From Paeniglutamicibacter sulfureus (GTDB taxonomy: Bacteria; Actinomycetota; Actinomycetes; Actinomycetales; Micrococcaceae): a DNA stretch of 64,000 bases. The notes under the pieces were generated by a model. It searched no databases. It had not been told where the DNA came from and saw only the letters and a list, made by a program, of their open reading frames with translations. Below, one piece after another: positions 1-9,171 of the stretch. Made by a program: the position numbers and the translations under genes. Positions within the stretch are counted from its first letter, which is position 1. Each line of letters begins with the position of its first letter. The stretch covers positions 1,300,149-1,364,148 of the forward strand of contig NZ_JAULBL010000002.1 in assembly GCF_030512175.1 (NCBI RefSeq), written 5' to 3'.

Positions 1-77
1 TTGGCATATCCAGGGGCCGGAGAATCCATTGCGCCGGACTCTGGCAGTGCCACGTCTGCCGGGGCTAGCGTGGAAAC

Positions 78-1007
78 ATGGACGGAGCAATCGACGGAGC
101 ATTGACGGGGAAGATCGCGCTGGTTGCCGGGGCGACGCGCGGCGCAGGCCGCGGGACCGCCATTGCCCTGGGCGAGGCGGGGGCCACGGTGTATTGCACG
201 GGCCGCAGCACCCGCGCCGCGCGCAGCGAATACGACCGACCCGAAACCATCGAGGAGACAGCGGAGATGGTCAACGCGGCCGGCGGCCGGGGCATCGCGG
301 TGGCAGTTGACCACCTGGACTCCCACACGGTGGCGGCGCTGGTGGCACGCATCGATGCCGAGCAGGGCCGGCTGGACGTGTTGGTCAACGACATCTGGGG
401 CGGCGAAAAGCTCATCGGCTGGGACCAACCGATCTGGGAACACAACCTCGAGGCCGGCCTGCGGATGCTGGAACTCGGTGTGAAGACCCACTTGATTACC
501 GCCCACCACGCGCTGGGGCTGTTGGCCAGGAATCCCGGAGGCCTGGTCGTTGAGGTGACCGATGGGACCCGGGCGTACAACCGGGAACACTATCGGCTCT
601 CCACGTTTTACGATCTGGCGAAGAACGCGCCGCTGCGCATGGCCTTCACGTTGGCGCACGAGTTGAAGCAGCATCGCTGCGCGGCCGTGGCCCTGAGCCC
701 GGGCTGGCTGCGCTCGGAGATGATGCTCGAGGCCTTCGGCGTCACCGAATCGAATTGGCGATCGGCCACGGGCGCGGACGGGCATTTTGCCGCAATCAGC
801 GAATCCCCGCGTTTTGTGGGCCGTGCCGTTGCGGCGCTGGCTGCGGATCCCGACGTCTTTGCGCGCAGCGGAGGATCGTTCTCTTCCGGCGGGCTGGCCC
901 GCGAATACGGTTTCACCGACGTGGACGGCTCGGCACCGGATTGCTGGCGGTACATGGTCGAGGTCCAGGACCCCGGGTTGCCCGCGGACGCCTCCGGCTA
1001 TCGGTGA
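78..1007 (+). CDS. SDR family oxidoreductase
   Basis: A 309-residue short-chain dehydrogenase/reductase, a cytosolic NAD(P)H-dependent enzyme. The Rossmann fold opens near residue 12 with the glycine-rich GATRGAGRG nucleotide-binding motif. A YDLAK stretch around residues 179-183 fits the catalytic Y-x-x-x-K pair. At about 310 residues it is longer than the classical 250-residue SDRs; the extra C-terminal part ends with a GGLAREYGF-like segment seen in SDRs related to DHRS1. The ATG at 78 is chosen because the reading matches the family start, although the ribosome site (tagcgtggaaac) is weak. The gene converges on the methyltransferase gene. The substrate cannot be read from the sequence. 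Confidence 0.85.
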   Translation: MDGAIDGALTGKIALVAGATRGAGRGTAIALGEAGATVYCTGRSTRAARSEYDRPETIEETAEMVNAAGGRGIAVAVDHLDSHTVAALVARIDAEQGRLDVLVNDIWGGEKLIGWDQPIWEHNLEAGLRMLELGVKTHLITAHHALGLLARNPGGLVVEVTDGTRAYNREHYRLSTFYDLAKNAPLRMAFTLAHELKQHRCAAVALSPGWLRSEMMLEAFGVTESNWRSATGADGHFAAISESPRFVGRAVAALAADPDVFARSGGSFSSGGLAREYGFTDVDGSAPDCWRYMVEVQDPGLPADASGYR

Positions 1008-1072
1008 GAGACAGGGGTGGTGTTCCGGCATTAATCGCGCGGGCAGGGTCGCGGCGGAAAGCCAGGTGTCGT

Positions 1073-1807
1073 TCAGCGGTGCGCGAGAACGATGAGTTCG
1101 GCGGCTCCCCGGCCGACGGGTTCGCCGCTCCAGCCGCCCAGCACGGCATCGACATGCAACCCGGCGGCGAGCAGGTCTCCACGCAGCCGCCACTCGCTGC
1201 GGAAGGCAAGCACCGCGTCCTCAAGCTCGCGGGAGCCGTCGGCAAAAAGTCGGTGCTCGGTGATCTTCACCAGTCCGGCCTCGTGCGGCGCCGAATCGAG
1301 CCACAGGTGCAATCTGGTGCCGTCCGGAAGCGTGAACTGGTTTCGCGTGCAGGCCGGCGTCCAGCGTTCCCAGGCCTTCGCCCGGGGGTCGCGGGAGTCG
1401 AAGACCAACCTGCCGCCGGGGACCAGCACCCGCCGGATGTCGGCCAGCGTCCGGCGCCACTGGTCCTCGTCGATGATGGCCTGGGCCACGTGCGCGGTCA
1501 TCAGGACGGTATCGAAGGCGGCGTCGGGCCCGAGCGCGGTGGAGGTGCCCTCGACCCACGTCACCGCGTCGGCACCGGGCTTGGCCCGCGCCGCGGCCAA
1601 CGAGCCGGGATGCGGATCGATGCCCGTCACCTCGTGCCCGGCTCCGGCCAGCGCAAGGGTCAGCCGTCCGGTGCCGCAACCCAGGTCGAGCACGCGGCTT
1701 GCGGGCCGTTCGTTGACAAAGGTGAGGAAGAAATCGTCGTCGGCAGCCCAGCGGTTTTCCGCATCATAGAGATCGGCCCGCTGGGTTGCGCTCAGCAGTG
1801 AGCCCAT
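1073..1807 (-). CDS. class I SAM-dependent methyltransferase
   Basis: A 244-residue cytosolic methyltransferase. Motif I, VLDLGCGTGRLT, lies near residue 38 and binds S-adenosylmethionine. It is followed by the acidic strand end GIDPHPGSLAAAR and a typical seven-strand fold through the GGRLVFDSRDP segment. The reading frame stays open further upstream, but the ATG at 1807 (MGSLLSATQRADLYDAEN) is the natural family start; the upstream extension would run antisense into the divergent acetyltransferase gene. The methyl acceptor is unknown. About 120 bp separate the two divergent starts, so the genes probably have separate promoters in that gap. Confidence 0.8.
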   Translation of the reverse strand: MGSLLSATQRADLYDAENRWAADDDFFLTFVNERPASRVLDLGCGTGRLTLALAGAGHEVTGIDPHPGSLAAARAKPGADAVTWVEGTSTALGPDAAFDTVLMTAHVAQAIIDEDQWRRTLADIRRVLVPGGRLVFDSRDPRAKAWERWTPACTRNQFTLPDGTRLHLWLDSAPHEAGLVKITEHRLFADGSRELEDAVLAFRSEWRLRGDLLAAGLHVDAVLGGWSGEPVGRGAAELIVLAHR

Positions 1808-1930
1808 GGATATGAGCCTATGCCCGCCGTCGCGGTTGTGCGGGCTCGAACACGCCGCATCCGGCTGACGGACGCGGCGTGGCAAGGCAGCGGCGCCGCC
1901 CATCGGGAACGTCGTGGAATGATGTGCTTC

Positions 1931-2476
1931 ATGGAGATTTCCACGAAGCGCCTGGTCCTGCGGGAATTCTGGGAGGGCGACCTGGATGCGGTCCACGCCT
2001 TCGCCGCGGATCCGACGGTGTGCGCCTTTGTCGAATGGGGCCCGAACACCATCGAAGAGACGGCCGCGTTCCTGCGCCAGTGCGGGAAACAGCTGCTGGA
2101 GCCGCGGGAAACCATTACCCTGGCGGTGACGCGCGATTCCACGCCCATCGGCTCGATAGCGTTGATGCGTGCGGAATCCGATGTGGCCCGGGGCCCGGAA
2201 GAGGCCGAAATTGGCTACGTGCTGCGGGCCGATGCCTGGGGGTACGGCTATGCGGCGGAAGCGGCTGCGGCCATGCTGGAGCTGGCATGGAATGTCTTGG
2301 GGATTTCCCGGGTAGTGGCCACCTGCCGACCGGAGAATACCGGTTCGGTGCGGGTATTGGAGAAGGTGGGCATGCGGTGCGTCGACTACCTGCCCGGACA
2401 CAAGCGGATCGATGGTGTGGACCGTGATTCGCTGCTTTTCGCAATGCGGTCCCCGCTGCGCTCACCCCACGCCTGA
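1931..2476 (+). CDS. GNAT family N-acetyltransferase (RimJ/RimL type)
   Basis: A 181-residue acetyltransferase of the RimJ/RimL subgroup, which transfers acetyl from acetyl-CoA to protein N-termini or small amines. The N-terminus ISTKRLVLREFWEGD is the usual opening. Around residues 95-115, EIGYVLRADAWGYGYAAEA carries the acetyl-CoA pyrophosphate-binding loop (WGYGYA), and VVATCRPENTGSVRVLEKVGM is the conserved C-terminal half. ATG codons at 1919, 1922 (other frame) and 1931 compete; 1931 fits the family best, and 1919 would add four residues. The target is unknown. Confidence 0.8.
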   Translation: MEISTKRLVLREFWEGDLDAVHAFAADPTVCAFVEWGPNTIEETAAFLRQCGKQLLEPRETITLAVTRDSTPIGSIALMRAESDVARGPEEAEIGYVLRADAWGYGYAAEAAAAMLELAWNVLGISRVVATCRPENTGSVRVLEKVGMRCVDYLPGHKRIDGVDRDSLLFAMRSPLRSPHA

Positions 2477-2876
2477 GCCTGGCCGCCCCGGGCGCGGTGC
2501 GTGGCCGGATCGACGGCCGGACTGGAGACTGCGTGGGCGCGGAACCCGAGGCCACGGTCGACGTTTCGATTCGTTCTTCGAAGAATCCGTCGGCGAGCAC
2601 CACGGAGCCAAGCGCAGAGCTGCAGCTGGCGGGTGGCGGCGCTTGCCGCTGGCGAACCGACCCGCACGCGACGCCGCCTACCTGAATCTTTACGGCAAAT
2701 GGATAGACTATATGTCAGGTGCAGTAATCGAGCTGTATCCCAGGCGGGCATCGATCCATCCCGTGTCGGGATATTTCCACACCTGGGAAAACCCCGGCGC
2801 AAAGTGTCTCTGAGTTTGCCGTACAGGAAACATGCTGCGCCATTCGGCCCCGCAAACAACTCACGAAAGAATCCGC
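2477..2876. other. 400-bp intergenic region before nfeD
   Basis: I see no convincing gene here. The only ORFs overlap the neighbouring genes and have no recognisable protein pattern. A perfect 12-bp palindrome, TTCTTCGAAGAA, lies at 2574-2585. The AT-richer stretch at 2690-2720 (around gactatatgtc) is the likely promoter zone for the nfeD-flotillin pair. Confidence 0.4.
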
Positions 2877-3353
2877 ATGCTCGCATTCGCAGTGATCGGA
2901 GGCGCTGGCCTCCTGCTCCTCATCGTGTCCATGACCCTGGGAGAGCTTGTCGATTTCTTCGACGGAATCATCTCCACCACTGCCGTCGGTGCGGCAGCCA
3001 CGCTTTTCGGCGCCGCGGGTGCGATTGTGTTGCTCAACAACGGCCCACTCTTTCTGGCCTACAGTGCCGGAGCCCTGCTGGGAGTAATTGGCATCGTCGG
3101 CGTAGCGCTGCTTGCCCGAAAGATGGCTCGTATCTCCAACGTCCAGCCGCACGAAGTCATCGGACTTCTTGGCGTAGCCACCACCGACATCACTGACATC
3201 GTCGGGAAGGTTCAGCTGGACCACCCCGATGAAATCAATCAGCGCCTCGTATTTTCAAGCAGCCCTATCGAGAAGGGCACACCAATTGCCGTAGTGGCGA
3301 TTGTTGGAGACCGCATCAGGGTCGCATCCACCTCTGAACTGAACGGATTTTAA
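2877..3353 (+). CDS. NfeD-like membrane protein
   Basis: A 158-residue membrane protein with four hydrophobic helices in its first 100 residues and a soluble C-terminal region from about residue 105. That region (HEVIGLLGVATTDI ... ISVVAIVGDRIRV-like) fits the OB-fold NfeD domain. It sits 2 bp upstream of a flotillin gene; NfeD/YuaF proteins and flotillins are known partners in bacterial functional membrane microdomains. The ATG at 2877 is preferred over the upstream in-frame 2832 because gaaaga stands six bases before it and the hydrophobic helix then starts at once. The OB-fold assignment rests on pattern and context. Confidence 0.7.
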   Translation: MLAFAVIGGAGLLLLIVSMTLGELVDFFDGIISTTAVGAAATLFGAAGAIVLLNNGPLFLAYSAGALLGVIGIVGVALLARKMARISNVQPHEVIGLLGVATTDITDIVGKVQLDHPDEINQRLVFSSSPIEKGTPIAVVAIVGDRIRVASTSELNGF

Positions 3354-3355
3354 CC

Positions 3356-4909
3356 ATGGGTTTTGCCGCAAATGGAACCGTCGTCGCCATCGTCGCCATC
3401 CTCGCCGTACTTGTTGCACTCGTCTGGTACGCCACCACACGATTAGTCACTGTCGCACCCAACCAGGCAGTGATCCGTGCCGGTAAGGGCGCCAAGGGCC
3501 AAGTCCAGATCTTCACCAAGGGCATTGTGCTCTTCCTGCCGATCATCCACCAGAAGTTTGTGATGTCCCTGGAACAGCGCCAGGTGGAACTTGCCGTGGA
3601 AGGTGTTGACAAGAACTTCATCACCACCTCGGTGACGGCCAGCCTGAACTTCAAGTTTGACGACTCGGTGGAGGGCATGAGCAAGGCCGTCCAGCGTTTC
3701 CTGACACACTCCAAGGAAGACCTGAACGCTTCGGTGACCAAGTCTGCCGAGGGAGTGCTCCGCGGCATCGTTTCGGCGATGTCGGTGGAAGACGCCAACA
3801 ACAACCGCAAGGAATTCCAGGACCAGTCCCTGGAATCGGCGGTCACCCAGTTCGCGGAACAGGGCATCCAGATCGACGCCTTCAACATCTCCTCGGTCAG
3901 CACCCCCTCGCGCACGGTGATCGGCCCGGACAACATGCCGACGACCATCGACTACCTGGAGGAAGTCGGAAAGCCGGGCCTCGAACGGGCCAAGCGTGAA
4001 GCACGTGTGGCCACCTCCAAGGCCTTCCAAGAATCGGAAGCCGCACGCATTGAGCAGGAAGGCGCCACCGCCGCCCTGATGCGTGACCTCGCGATTAAGA
4101 AGTCCGAGTTTAAGGCCGAGCAGGACCGCGCCGAAGCTATCGCCGATGCCGCCAAGGGGATTGCCAAGGCCGAGCAGGACGTCACGGTTGCCGCCCTCGA
4201 GCGCAAGGCATTGACCGAGCAGGCCCTGGTGGAGCAGGAGCGCCTGGATATCGAAGTGCACAAGCCGGCCGACGCCCAGGCCTACAAGATGCGTACTGAC
4301 GCAGAAGCCAAGCGCGACGCGGACGTCTTCAGTGCCACCGCGCGCGCCAACTCGAAGGCCATTGAGGCGGAAGGCTCCAAGAAGGCGTCCATCGCCGACG
4401 CCGAGGCACGCGCCGCGGCAAAGACGGTTGAAGCCGAGGCCTCCAAGAACGCCGAGGTGTTCCAGGCCCAGGGCGAGGCCTCGGCCATCGAGCTAAAGGC
4501 CCGGGCGGAAGCCGACGCCGTGCGCGTGCGCGGCGAAGCCGAAGGTGCTTCCATCGCCGCCATTGGTGAGGCAACCGCCAAGGCCGAAGATGCGAAGGCC
4601 GTGGCCCTGACCGGCCACACGCAGGCGTCACTGGCGTTCCTTGCAATCAGCGCATTGCCGGAAATCGTCAAGGCCAGCTCGGATGCCGTGTCTGGCATCG
4701 ACAACTACACGGTGATCAGTTCGGACGGCGCCTCGGATGCGGTCAAGCAGGCCAATCGCATTGTCGCCGAGGGGCTTGCCATGATCAAGGGCAGCACCGA
4801 GATCGATATCGCCGGAATGCTCTCCGGGCTCCTAGGAACCACTGCGGCGCCCGTCTCTGCCTCGGCTCCGGCCGGGGCATCGGATGAGTTCGTGGCCGAG
4901 CGGAACTAA
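3356..4909 (+). CDS. flotillin family protein (SPFH/Band 7)
   Basis: A 517-residue membrane-anchored scaffold protein of the flotillin/YuaG type. Residues 1-25 form one N-terminal membrane helix. The SPFH/Band 7 domain follows (about 30-200; VTVAPNQAVIRAGKG ... INSSVSTPSRTVIGPDN-like). A very long Ala/Glu-rich coiled coil (about 210-420) contains repeated EA-type heptads. The C-terminal region (about 430-510) has the alternating small/hydrophobic pattern used for oligomerisation. It starts 2 bp after nfeD, so the two are co-transcribed and probably translationally coupled. The expected role is organising membrane microdomains. Confidence 0.88.
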   Translation: MGFAANGTVVAIVAILAVLVALVWYATTRLVTVAPNQAVIRAGKGAKGQVQIFTKGIVLFLPIIHQKFVMSLEQRQVELAVEGVDKNFITTSVTASLNFKFDDSVEGMSKAVQRFLTHSKEDLNASVTKSAEGVLRGIVSAMSVEDANNNRKEFQDQSLESAVTQFAEQGIQIDAFNISSVSTPSRTVIGPDNMPTTIDYLEEVGKPGLERAKREARVATSKAFQESEAARIEQEGATAALMRDLAIKKSEFKAEQDRAEAIADAAKGIAKAEQDVTVAALERKALTEQALVEQERLDIEVHKPADAQAYKMRTDAEAKRDADVFSATARANSKAIEAEGSKKASIADAEARAAAKTVEAEASKNAEVFQAQGEASAIELKARAEADAVRVRGEAEGASIAAIGEATAKAEDAKAVALTGHTQASLAFLAISALPEIVKASSDAVSGIDNYTVISSDGASDAVKQANRIVAEGLAMIKGSTEIDIAGMLSGLLGTTAAPVSASAPAGASDEFVAERN

Positions 4910-4911
4910 CC

Positions 4912-4959
4912 CACACAGTGAAGCGCCCCGTTCAATGGGACGGGGTGCTTCAGTGTGTG
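4912..4959. terminator. bidirectional terminator between flotillin and fdhA
   Basis: A long imperfect inverted repeat: arms CACACAGTGAAGCGCCCCGT and ACGGGGTGCTTCAGTGTGTG, with a short tcaatggg loop. It lies just after the flotillin stop and downstream of the converging fdhA gene, so it can serve both strands. Confidence 0.75.
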
Positions 4960-5048
4960 GCGATGCCGCCCGCATAGGCTTCGGGTGAGGCGATGACGGT
5001 GCGGGCGGCCGCCGGCGGTCCCGGAAGCCCGCCGGCGTCCGCGGCGGT

Positions 5049-6269
5049 CTAGTTGGAGAGGTAGCCGTTGGGGTCCAGGACGTACTTGGTGGCGGCGCCG
5101 GCATCGAATTCGGCGTAGCCGCGCGGGGCGTCGGCGAGGGAGATCGCCTGGGCGTTGACGGCCTTGGCGATGTGGATCCGATCGTGCAGGATGGCCATCA
5201 TCAGCTGCCGGTTGTACTTCATCACCGGGCACTGGCCCATGGCGAGGGACAGGGACTTGGCCCAGCCGGTGCCCAGGGAAAGGGAGAGGCTTCCCTTTTT
5301 CGCCGCGTCGTCGACGGCTCCGGGGTCGCCGGTGACGTAGAGCCCGGGGATGCCCAGGGAGCCTCCGGCGACGGTGAGGTCCATGAGCGAGTTCAGCACC
5401 GTTGCCGGGGCCTCGCGCGCCTCGGCGCCGTGTCCGTGCCCGCGGGCCTCGAAGCCCACGGCATCGATGCCGCAATCCACCTCGCGCACCCCGAGCAGCT
5501 GTTCGATCTGGTCTGCCGGGTCCCCGGCGCCGACGTTGATGCCCTCGCAACCGAAGGAGCGGGCCTGGGCCAGGCGGTCCTCGTTCATGTCGCCCACGAT
5601 GACCACCGCGGCCCCCAGCAGCTGGGCGGACGCGGCGGCGGCGAGCCCGACGGGCCCGGCGCCGGCGACGTAGACGGTGGAGCCGACGGTGACCCCGGCG
5701 GTGACCGCGCCGTGGAAGCCGGTGGGCAGGATGTCGGAGAGCATGGTCAGGTCCATGATCTTCTCCAGCGCCTGGTCCCGGTCCGGGAACTTGAGCAGGT
5801 TCCAGTCGGCGTAGGGGACCAGCACGTATTCGGCCTGGCCGCCGACCCAGCCGCCCATGTCCACGTAGCCGTAGGCCGATCCGGGCCGATCCGGATTCAC
5901 GTTCAGGCAGATCCCGGTCTTGGTCTCCTTGCAGTTGCGGCAGCGTCCGCAGGAGATGTTAAAGGGGACCGAGACGATGTCGCCGACCTTGATGAATTCC
6001 ACGTCCGGGCCGGTCTCGATGACCTCGCCGGTGATTTCGTGCCCCAGGACCAAGCCCGGGGGAGCGGTCGTGCGGCCGCGGACCATGTGCTGGTCCGAGC
6101 CGCAGATGTTGGTGGCCACGGTGCGCAAGATGACCCCGTGCGGGACCTTGCGGCCCACGTTGGCGGCGTTCACCCCGGGGCCGGCCTGCAGCTCAAAGGT
6201 GGGATACGGGGTGTCGATGACCTCGACGACACCGGGCGACTTGTAGGCGACGGCCTTGTTTTCAGACAT
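5049..6269 (-). CDS. fdhA: glutathione-independent formaldehyde dehydrogenase
   Basis: A 406-residue zinc-dependent, NAD-linked dehydrogenase of the Pseudomonas putida FdhA type, which oxidises formaldehyde (or dismutates aldehydes) to formate without added glutathione. The catalytic zinc segment CGSDQHMVRGRT and GHEITGEV is near residues 47-75. The structural zinc loop CGRCRNCKETKTGIC is near 100-115. The nucleotide-binding GAGPVGLAAAASAQLLGA is near 175-195. The length matches the family (about 400). The ATG at 6269 is chosen with a GGAAGG site 11 bases upstream; a TTG three codons earlier is too close to that site. It probably detoxifies formaldehyde from methylated-compound breakdown. Confidence 0.88.
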   Translation of the reverse strand: MSENKAVAYKSPGVVEVIDTPYPTFELQAGPGVNAANVGRKVPHGVILRTVATNICGSDQHMVRGRTTAPPGLVLGHEITGEVIETGPDVEFIKVGDIVSVPFNISCGRCRNCKETKTGICLNVNPDRPGSAYGYVDMGGWVGGQAEYVLVPYADWNLLKFPDRDQALEKIMDLTMLSDILPTGFHGAVTAGVTVGSTVYVAGAGPVGLAAAASAQLLGAAVVIVGDMNEDRLAQARSFGCEGINVGAGDPADQIEQLLGVREVDCGIDAVGFEARGHGHGAEAREAPATVLNSLMDLTVAGGSLGIPGLYVTGDPGAVDDAAKKGSLSLSLGTGWAKSLSLAMGQCPVMKYNRQLMMAILHDRIHIAKAVNAQAISLADAPRGYAEFDAGAATKYVLDPNGYLSN

Positions 6270-6536
6270 GGGCAGCAATACCTTCCGCAGTTTTCGCGTG
6301 GCGGACGGGACCCTGGCGACCCGGCGACGGACGGAATGCCCCCGTGCCGGTCAATCCCCGGCGCGGGCGGCTGCACTTCGGTCGTCGCTGGCGGTGGTGC
6401 ATGGTGCCGCGGTGCCCGGGCCCATCCTTGTCGCCCCAGCCTACGACGCCCCGGCTGACATGGCCATAGTCGCGTCGATGCCCGCCGAAGCGGGCCGATG
6501 TGAAAGCGTCGGTGGGCTCGTGGCAGGATTGAAACC

Positions 6537-7565
6537 ATGACGATCACCGCAGCCGCAGACGGATCAGCCCTCGGAAACCCAGGACCCGCAGGATGGGCCT
6601 GGTACATCGACGACGACCATTGGCGTGCCGGCGGCTGGGCGCACGGCACCAACAACATGGGCGAGCTCATGGCGGTCCTGGACCTCTTCCGCTCCACCGC
6701 CCACCTGCCCGACGAGGACTTGCACATCCTGTGCGACTCGCAGTACGTGATCAACTCGGTGACCAAGTGGATGCCGGGCTGGAAGAAAAAGGGCTGGAAG
6801 AAGTCAGACGGCAAGCCGGTGCTGAACCTGGACCTGCTCCAGGAGATCGACGCCGCCATCAAGGGCCGCAAGTACACCTTCGAGTGGGTCAAGGGCCATG
6901 CCGGCCACGAGCTCAACGAGGCCGCCGATGTGCGGGCGCGCGACGCGGCGACCGCCTACCAGTCGGGTCGTGAACCCAATGCCGGACCGGGGCTTGAGGG
7001 GGCGCCGGGCGCCGGGGAAAATGCCGACCCCGCCGAGCCCGCGTCACCCGAGGCACCCGGTGTGCTGGTTCTGGAGGACCTTGGCGCCGTGTCGGCGCCC
7101 GTGGCGACGCCGGACAGCTTGGCTGCCACGGAACCCACGGAACCCGCAGAGTCCGCGCCCGTGGCCCCGGTGCCCGAACCGTCCGCCCCGCGAGCCACCG
7201 ATCCCTCGGCCAGCAGCGCTGCGGAACTGCAGATGGTCTTCGAGCTGGAAAGCGAATTGCTCTCACCTGCGGTGCGAGGTGACCTGGACGAGGTCATGGC
7301 GTTCCTGCACCCGGAGTTCCAGGAGATCAGCCGTGACGGTTCGCTGACGGACCGCTCCACCATTATCGCCGCGCTCACCGGCGGTCATGCGCTGCCGGCC
7401 GGCGGTGCCCTTCAGGTGCTTGCCGCCACTCCGTGGGGCCAGCACAAGGTGCAGCTGGCGTACCGTCTGTTGGCAGGGGACCAAGTGATCCTCTGTTCAT
7501 CGTTCTGGCAGCAGGTCGATGAACGCTGGCTGCTGCGTTACCGGCAGGAAACTCCGGCCAGCTGA
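6537..7565 (+). CDS. rnhA: ribonuclease HI fused to a DUF4440-like domain
   Basis: A 342-residue two-domain protein. Residues 1-140 are RNase HI, which cuts the RNA strand of RNA/DNA hybrids; the four acidic catalytic residues are visible as D8 (ADGSA), E43 (GELMA), D67 (CDSQY) and D131 (NEAADVRAR). Residues 145-230 are a Pro/Ala/Glu-rich linker. Residues 233-342 (LQMVFELESELLSPAVRGDLDEV ... HPEFQEISRDG ... WQQVDERWLLRYRQE) have the DUF4440/SnoaL-like cone-fold pattern. The start ATG at 6537 is right at the catalytic strand. What the second domain adds is unknown. It is divergent from fdhA across about 270 bp. Confidence 0.85.
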   Translation: MTITAAADGSALGNPGPAGWAWYIDDDHWRAGGWAHGTNNMGELMAVLDLFRSTAHLPDEDLHILCDSQYVINSVTKWMPGWKKKGWKKSDGKPVLNLDLLQEIDAAIKGRKYTFEWVKGHAGHELNEAADVRARDAATAYQSGREPNAGPGLEGAPGAGENADPAEPASPEAPGVLVLEDLGAVSAPVATPDSLAATEPTEPAESAPVAPVPEPSAPRATDPSASSAAELQMVFELESELLSPAVRGDLDEVMAFLHPEFQEISRDGSLTDRSTIIAALTGGHALPAGGALQVLAATPWGQHKVQLAYRLLAGDQVILCSSFWQQVDERWLLRYRQETPAS

Positions 7566-7606
7566 GTACACCATTGTCACGGTCCGCAACGGGAAACCTC
7601 CCGGTA

Positions 7607-8788
7607 ATGGGTAATGTGGTGCGGGTGACTACGCAGACGAACACGATCAACGTCATTGACCAGCGCTTCGCCCCCGTGGCGGACCTGCTGGGCTCCTTCG
7701 CCGCCGCCGACCCGGGATATTCCGCGCAACTGGCCATCTACCAGGCCGGAAACCTGGTGCTTGACGCCAGCGTGGGGCAGGACTGCACGCGCGAGACGAT
7801 GACCGGGGTTTTCTCCTGCTCCAAGGGCGCCGGCGCGCTGGTCATCTCGCTGCTGGTGCAGCAAGGACTGTTGGACCTCGAAGCCCCGGTGGCCGTGTAC
7901 TGGCCGGAGTTTGCTGCGGCAGGCAAGGCGGGCATCACCGTGGCCCAGCTGCTGAGCCACCAGGCCGGCCTGCCAGGCGTTGAAGGCGGCTTCACCCAGG
8001 AGGAACTGGTTGACTCCCGGCTGGCAGCCGGCATCATGGCCGCCGCCGCACCGCTGTGGAACGCACCCGGGATCCATTCCTACCATGCGCTGACCATGGG
8101 CGTCTTCATGGAGGAACTTGCCCGGCGCTGCGCGCAGGAGTCCCTGCAGGACATCTTCGAACGCCGCATTCGTGCCCCGCACGACATTGACTTCTACCTG
8201 GGTCTGCCCGAGGAGCTTGAGCCGCGCTTCCGCCCGGTGCTCAAGGACAATGCCCTTGAACCGGCGCCGTTCATCGACCCCTTCTCGGCGTTTGGACTCG
8301 CGCTGAACTCGACCGGCGGCTTCGACGGACCCAAGGGGCCGAGCTTCGACATCATCGATGTGCCGAACGAACGAACCATCCGCGAGGCCGGCCTGGCCGC
8401 TCTCGGCGGGGTGGGCAACGCCCGCGGCCTGGCCAGGCTCTATGCCGCGGCCACCACGGGGTTCGTGGACGAATCCGGGGACGAACACGCCCCGTTCCTC
8501 ACCGCCGAAACCATTGCCGCGGTGAGCCAGGACCGGGTGTACGGGCTGTCCCGGGCCAATGGGATGCCCGGGGCCTTCGGCATCGGGTTCATGAAGGCGC
8601 ACCCGAACAACGACTTCGGTTCCGCCAGGGCCTTCGGACACGACGGGGCGAACGCGTCGCTGGGCTATGCGGACCCGGCCTACGGGCTGGCGTTGGGCTA
8701 CGTCCCGGCGCGTGCCGAGGCCAATGGCACCGGCTCGCGCGGCGGTCAACTCAGTGTGTTGTCGCGCCAGGTGCTGCTCTCCTCCTAG
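7607..8788 (+). CDS. serine hydrolase (beta-lactamase / esterase EstB family)
   Basis: A protein of about 393 residues of the beta-lactamase-fold serine hydrolases, likely cytosolic because no signal peptide is seen. The catalytic S-x-x-K motif is FSCSKGAG near residue 75. YHALTMGV later in the protein fits the Y-x-N/Y-x-x class of second motif, and the C-terminal FGHDGANASLGYADP fits the third, HxG-type motif. Such enzymes hydrolyse esters or peptides rather than beta-lactams. Possible starts are ATG 7574, ATG 7607 and GTG 7625; 7607 is chosen because gggaaacc lies upstream. The stop overlaps the end of a small converging gene by four bases. Confidence 0.8.
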   Translation: MGNVVRVTTQTNTINVIDQRFAPVADLLGSFAAADPGYSAQLAIYQAGNLVLDASVGQDCTRETMTGVFSCSKGAGALVISLLVQQGLLDLEAPVAVYWPEFAAAGKAGITVAQLLSHQAGLPGVEGGFTQEELVDSRLAAGIMAAAAPLWNAPGIHSYHALTMGVFMEELARRCAQESLQDIFERRIRAPHDIDFYLGLPEELEPRFRPVLKDNALEPAPFIDPFSAFGLALNSTGGFDGPKGPSFDIIDVPNERTIREAGLAALGGVGNARGLARLYAAATTGFVDESGDEHAPFLTAETIAAVSQDRVYGLSRANGMPGAFGIGFMKAHPNNDFGSARAFGHDGANASLGYADPAYGLALGYVPARAEANGTGSRGGQLSVLSRQVLLSS

Positions 8789-9051
8789 ATGATCCCGGAG
8801 GATGCCTCGTTCACGTCGTGGCTGCCGCTGATTTCATCAAGCCACGGGATCTGTGCCGGATCGATCGGCTGCCGGGTGGCCACGAAATGAAACCGGACCT
8901 CTTCCTCACGGGATTCCGAGGCCGAATGGCCGCCTTCCGGTGTTCCGGCAACGGGCATGGCTTGGACGAAGCCGTCCGGTGGGGAAAACGGGCGGGCTGA
9001 CTGCCGCCTGTTGGTGGTGTGGGGTGCCGGATGGCGTTGTCTGGTCTTCAT
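8785..9051 (-). CDS. small hypothetical protein
   Basis: A possible 88-residue protein beginning MKTRQRHPAPH and ending HDVNEASSGII. The second half (VRFHFVATRQPIDPAQIPWLDEI) looks like a folded segment with sensible codon use, while the first half is polar and low in structure. An aggggc site precedes the ATG. I do not recognise a family. Its stop overlaps that of the serine hydrolase by four bases, as often seen for real convergent pairs. Confidence 0.4.
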   Translation of the reverse strand: MKTRQRHPAPHTTNRRQSARPFSPPDGFVQAMPVAGTPEGGHSASESREEEVRFHFVATRQPIDPAQIPWLDEISGSHDVNEASSGII

Positions 9052-9171
9052 GCATTCCACCGTGCCCCTCCAAGCTAAGCGCCCGCTGTGCCGGGGCTCG
9101 GTGCAACCCCGTGAAGCGAGGACACGCGGCACGGGCCGAAGACGGTCGGCGCGTGCCGCTAGGCTGAAACC

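Noticed and set aside
1820-1930. Long N-terminal extension of the RimJ/RimL-type gene
   Set aside because: The extra residues are antisense to the divergent methyltransferase promoter region and unlike the family start.
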